This document shows, piece after piece, positions 62,618 to 64,000 of a stretch of DNA of 64,000 nucleotides. Position 1 is the stretch's first letter; each line of letters begins with the position of its first letter. Below the pieces are notes generated by a model. The model worked only from the letters and a program-made list of their open reading frames with translations, had not been told where the DNA came from and ran no database searches. Source of the DNA: Rhizobiaceae bacterium. GTDB lineage: Bacteria; Pseudomonadota; Alphaproteobacteria; Rhizobiales; Rhizobiaceae. A program made the translations under genes and the position numbers. Location: assembly GCA_905339215.1 (NCBI GenBank), contig CAJPFN010000021.1, forward strand, positions 1-64,000, in the 5' to 3' direction.

Positions 62618-63619
62618 TCACGCCACGACGAAGCCGTGGGCGAAGGGATCGCGCCCGTCGATGAAGATCGTATTCAGGCCCGTCATGCGCGCCCAGCCAC
62701 CGATTGAAGGCACGATCGCCGGCTTGCCGCCGACCGTGGTTTCGCCCTCCACGCGGCCACGGAAGAGCGAGCCGATAATCGATTCGTGGACGAAGCCGTC
62801 GCCGGCCTTCAACTGCCCCTTGGCGTGAAGCTGCGCCATGCGCGCCGAGGTACCCGTACCGCAGGGCGAGCGGTCGATCGCCTTGTCACCGTAGAAGACG
62901 GCGTTGCGCGCGTCGGCTTCGGCGTGGCGCGGCGCCCCGGTCCACAGCATGTGGGTCAGGCGATTGATCGACGGGTTTTCGGGATGGACGAAGCTGTACT
63001 TCTCGTTCAGCCGCCGCCGCACAACGGGGCTCCAGGCGATGAGGTCGCCGGCCGAATGGTCGGCGATGTCGCGAAAATTCTTCTGCGGATCGACGATGGC
63101 GTAGAAATTGCCGCCATAGGCGACGTCGACGGTGATCTCGCCGAGCGTCGGGCATTCCACGGTCAGCCCTTCGGCGTACAGGAACGACGGCACATTGGTG
63201 ATGCGCACCTCCTCGACATGGTCGCCTTCCTGCCGGTACTCGGCGACGACCAGGCCCGCCGGCGTGTCGAGCCTGAGCATGCCGGGCGTCTTCGGCCGCA
63301 CCAGACCATGCTCGATCGCCATGGTCACCGTGCCGATCGTGCCGTGGCCGCACATCGGCAGGCAGCCGGACGTCTCGATGAACAGGATGGCGACGTCGCA
63401 GTCCGGCCGCGTCGGCGGGTAGAGGATCGATCCGGACATGACGTCATGGCCGCGCGGCTCGAACATGAGGCCGGTGCGGATCCAGTCGAACTCGGCGAGA
63501 AAGTGGGCGCGGCGCTCCATCATGGTGGCGCCCTCGAGCAGCGGGCCACCGCCGGCGACGAGGCGAACCGGATTGCCGCAGGTGTGACCGTCGATGCAGA
63601 AGAACGAATGACGGGCCAT
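62618..63619 (-). CDS. 4-hydroxyproline 2-epimerase (proline racemase family)
   Basis: A 333-residue cofactor-independent epimerase converting trans-4-hydroxy-L-proline to cis-4-hydroxy-D-proline. Both catalytic cysteines are present: Cys90 in PMCGHGTIG and Cys253 in SPCGTGTSA. Two active cysteines distinguish epimerases/racemases from the related dehydratases (Cys/Thr). It is the first enzyme of bacterial hydroxyproline degradation. The next gene upstream, a DadA-like oxidase, would act on the product. ATG 63619 is the normal start (MARHSFFCIDGHTCGNPVR). Confidence 0.95.
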   Translation of the reverse strand: MARHSFFCIDGHTCGNPVRLVAGGGPLLEGATMMERRAHFLAEFDWIRTGLMFEPRGHDVMSGSILYPPTRPDCDVAILFIETSGCLPMCGHGTIGTVTMAIEHGLVRPKTPGMLRLDTPAGLVVAEYRQEGDHVEEVRITNVPSFLYAEGLTVECPTLGEITVDVAYGGNFYAIVDPQKNFRDIADHSAGDLIAWSPVVRRRLNEKYSFVHPENPSINRLTHMLWTGAPRHAEADARNAVFYGDKAIDRSPCGTGTSARMAQLHAKGQLKAGDGFVHESIIGSLFRGRVEGETTVGGKPAIVPSIGGWARMTGLNTIFIDGRDPFAHGFVVA

Positions 63620-63634
63620 GACGGTGACCTCCGG

Positions 63635-64000
63635 TCAGAAGCGTTGCGGAGAAAAAGGAACGAGCGGGACTGCCGCCGGCCGGTTGAGCAGGAGGTCGCG
63701 CACCAGTCGCCCGGTGGCAGCCGCCTGGGTCAGGCCGAGGTGGCCGTGGCCAAAGGCGTAGACGACGTTTCCGCTCGCGCGGGAGCGGCCGATCACCGGC
63801 AGAGAGTCGGGCAGCGAGGGCCGATAGCCCATCCATTCGCGCCCGCCCGCCGGTTCGAGTCCAGGCAGAAATCGCTTCGCCTTCTCCAGCATGGCGCGCG
63901 AACGGGCGTAGTTGGGCGGGCGGTCGAGCCCGCCGAGCTCGACGGCGCCGCCGATGCGCAGCCCCGTCGCCAGCGGCGTGATGACGAAGCCGTGGTTCGG
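63635..64000 (-). CDS. DadA-like FAD-dependent D-amino-acid oxidase, C-terminal part
   Basis: The visible 121 C-terminal residues of a flavoprotein that continues beyond the right edge of the window. GFVITPLATGLRIGGAVELGGLDRPPNYARSRAML and YRPSLPDSLPVIGRS followed by GNVVYAFGHGHLGLTQAAATGRLV are the conserved C-terminal features of DadA/D-hydroxyproline dehydrogenases. It lies upstream of the hydroxyproline epimerase in the same direction, 15 bp apart, so it likely oxidises cis-4-hydroxy-D-proline to pyrroline-4-hydroxy-2-carboxylate. The N-terminus and FAD motif are off-window. Confidence 0.88.
   Translation of the reverse strand, partial: PNHGFVITPLATGLRIGGAVELGGLDRPPNYARSRAMLEKAKRFLPGLEPAGGREWMGYRPSLPDSLPVIGRSRASGNVVYAFGHGHLGLTQAAATGRLVRDLLLNRPAAVPLVPFSPQRF

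Overview
This is a high-GC chromosomal window with the gene content of an alphaproteobacterium of the order Hyphomicrobiales (Rhizobiales), most like the Phyllobacteriaceae/Mesorhizobium group. The evidence is the rpmH-rnpA-yidC-engB-argB-(HAD 5'-nucleotidase)-dapD order, an EcfG-type promoter in front of a second heat-shock-type sigma gene, DUF1244/DUF1036/DUF6867 proteins, and palindromic repeats of the kind common in rhizobial genomes. No rRNA, tRNA, CRISPR array, complete insertion sequence, prophage or plasmid replication gene was recognised. The taxonomic placement is inferred from gene content only.

Layout. 0.2-2 kb: a sensor histidine kinase on the minus strand. 2-6 kb: a core operon for ribosomal protein L34, RNase P protein, the YidC insertase, a hexapeptide acetyltransferase and the EngB GTPase. 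6-8 kb: an ECF sigma factor, an RskA-like anti-sigma factor and a secreted fasciclin-domain protein. 8-13.6 kb: a TadG-like VWA protein, an amidase, a methyltransferase, a DUF2189 membrane protein and argB. 13.6-16.7 kb: a MarR/nitroreductase pair with a 40-bp palindromic operator, then a divergent Lrp regulator and phenylalanine 4-hydroxylase. 16.7-26.8 kb: a GMC oxidoreductase with a tiny twin-arginine partner, an EamA transporter, a diguanylate cyclase, a HAD nucleotidase, DUF817, periplasmic copper handling (PCuAC fusion plus DUF2946), a LOG-family protein, dapD and three small membrane proteins. 26.8-28.2 kb: a repeat-rich stretch with one hypothetical gene and a candidate structured RNA. 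28.2-32.3 kb: a MoxR ATPase and a CoxE-like VWA protein separated by an MBL hydrolase and a GNAT enzyme. 32.3-34.2 kb: a MoaD-like protein and an Asp-box beta-propeller, divergent from a MarR regulator. 34.2-38.6 kb: rpoH2 with an EcfG promoter, DUF1244, N-formylglutamate amidohydrolase, DUF1036 and pyruvate kinase.

38.6-46.8 kb: a TetR regulator diverges from a probable operon of isoquinoline-oxidoreductase-type subunits (IorA/IorB) followed by an RND efflux system. The RND adaptor gene carries a single-base frameshift. 46.8-52.5 kb: DUF3309, a NAD-binding epimerase-like protein with a divergent LysR regulator, an MFS transporter behind a LacI-type palindrome, and an acyltransferase-3/SGNH O-acetylase. 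52.5-64 kb: pyruvate carboxylase, a complete branched-chain amino-acid ABC transporter (livHMGF, a DUF6867 gene, livK) whose LivG carries an unusual C-terminal helix-hairpin-helix extension, then 4-hydroxyproline 2-epimerase and the C-terminal part of a DadA-like oxidase, a hydroxyproline-degradation pair.

Most of the window is ordinary core metabolism. The items that most deserve follow-up are the structured RNA candidate at 27937-28103, the nested palindrome at 30916-31032, the sigma/RskA/fasciclin module, the MoaD/beta-propeller operon, the frameshifted RND adaptor, the LivG-HhH fusion and the mini-Tat partner of the GMC enzyme.
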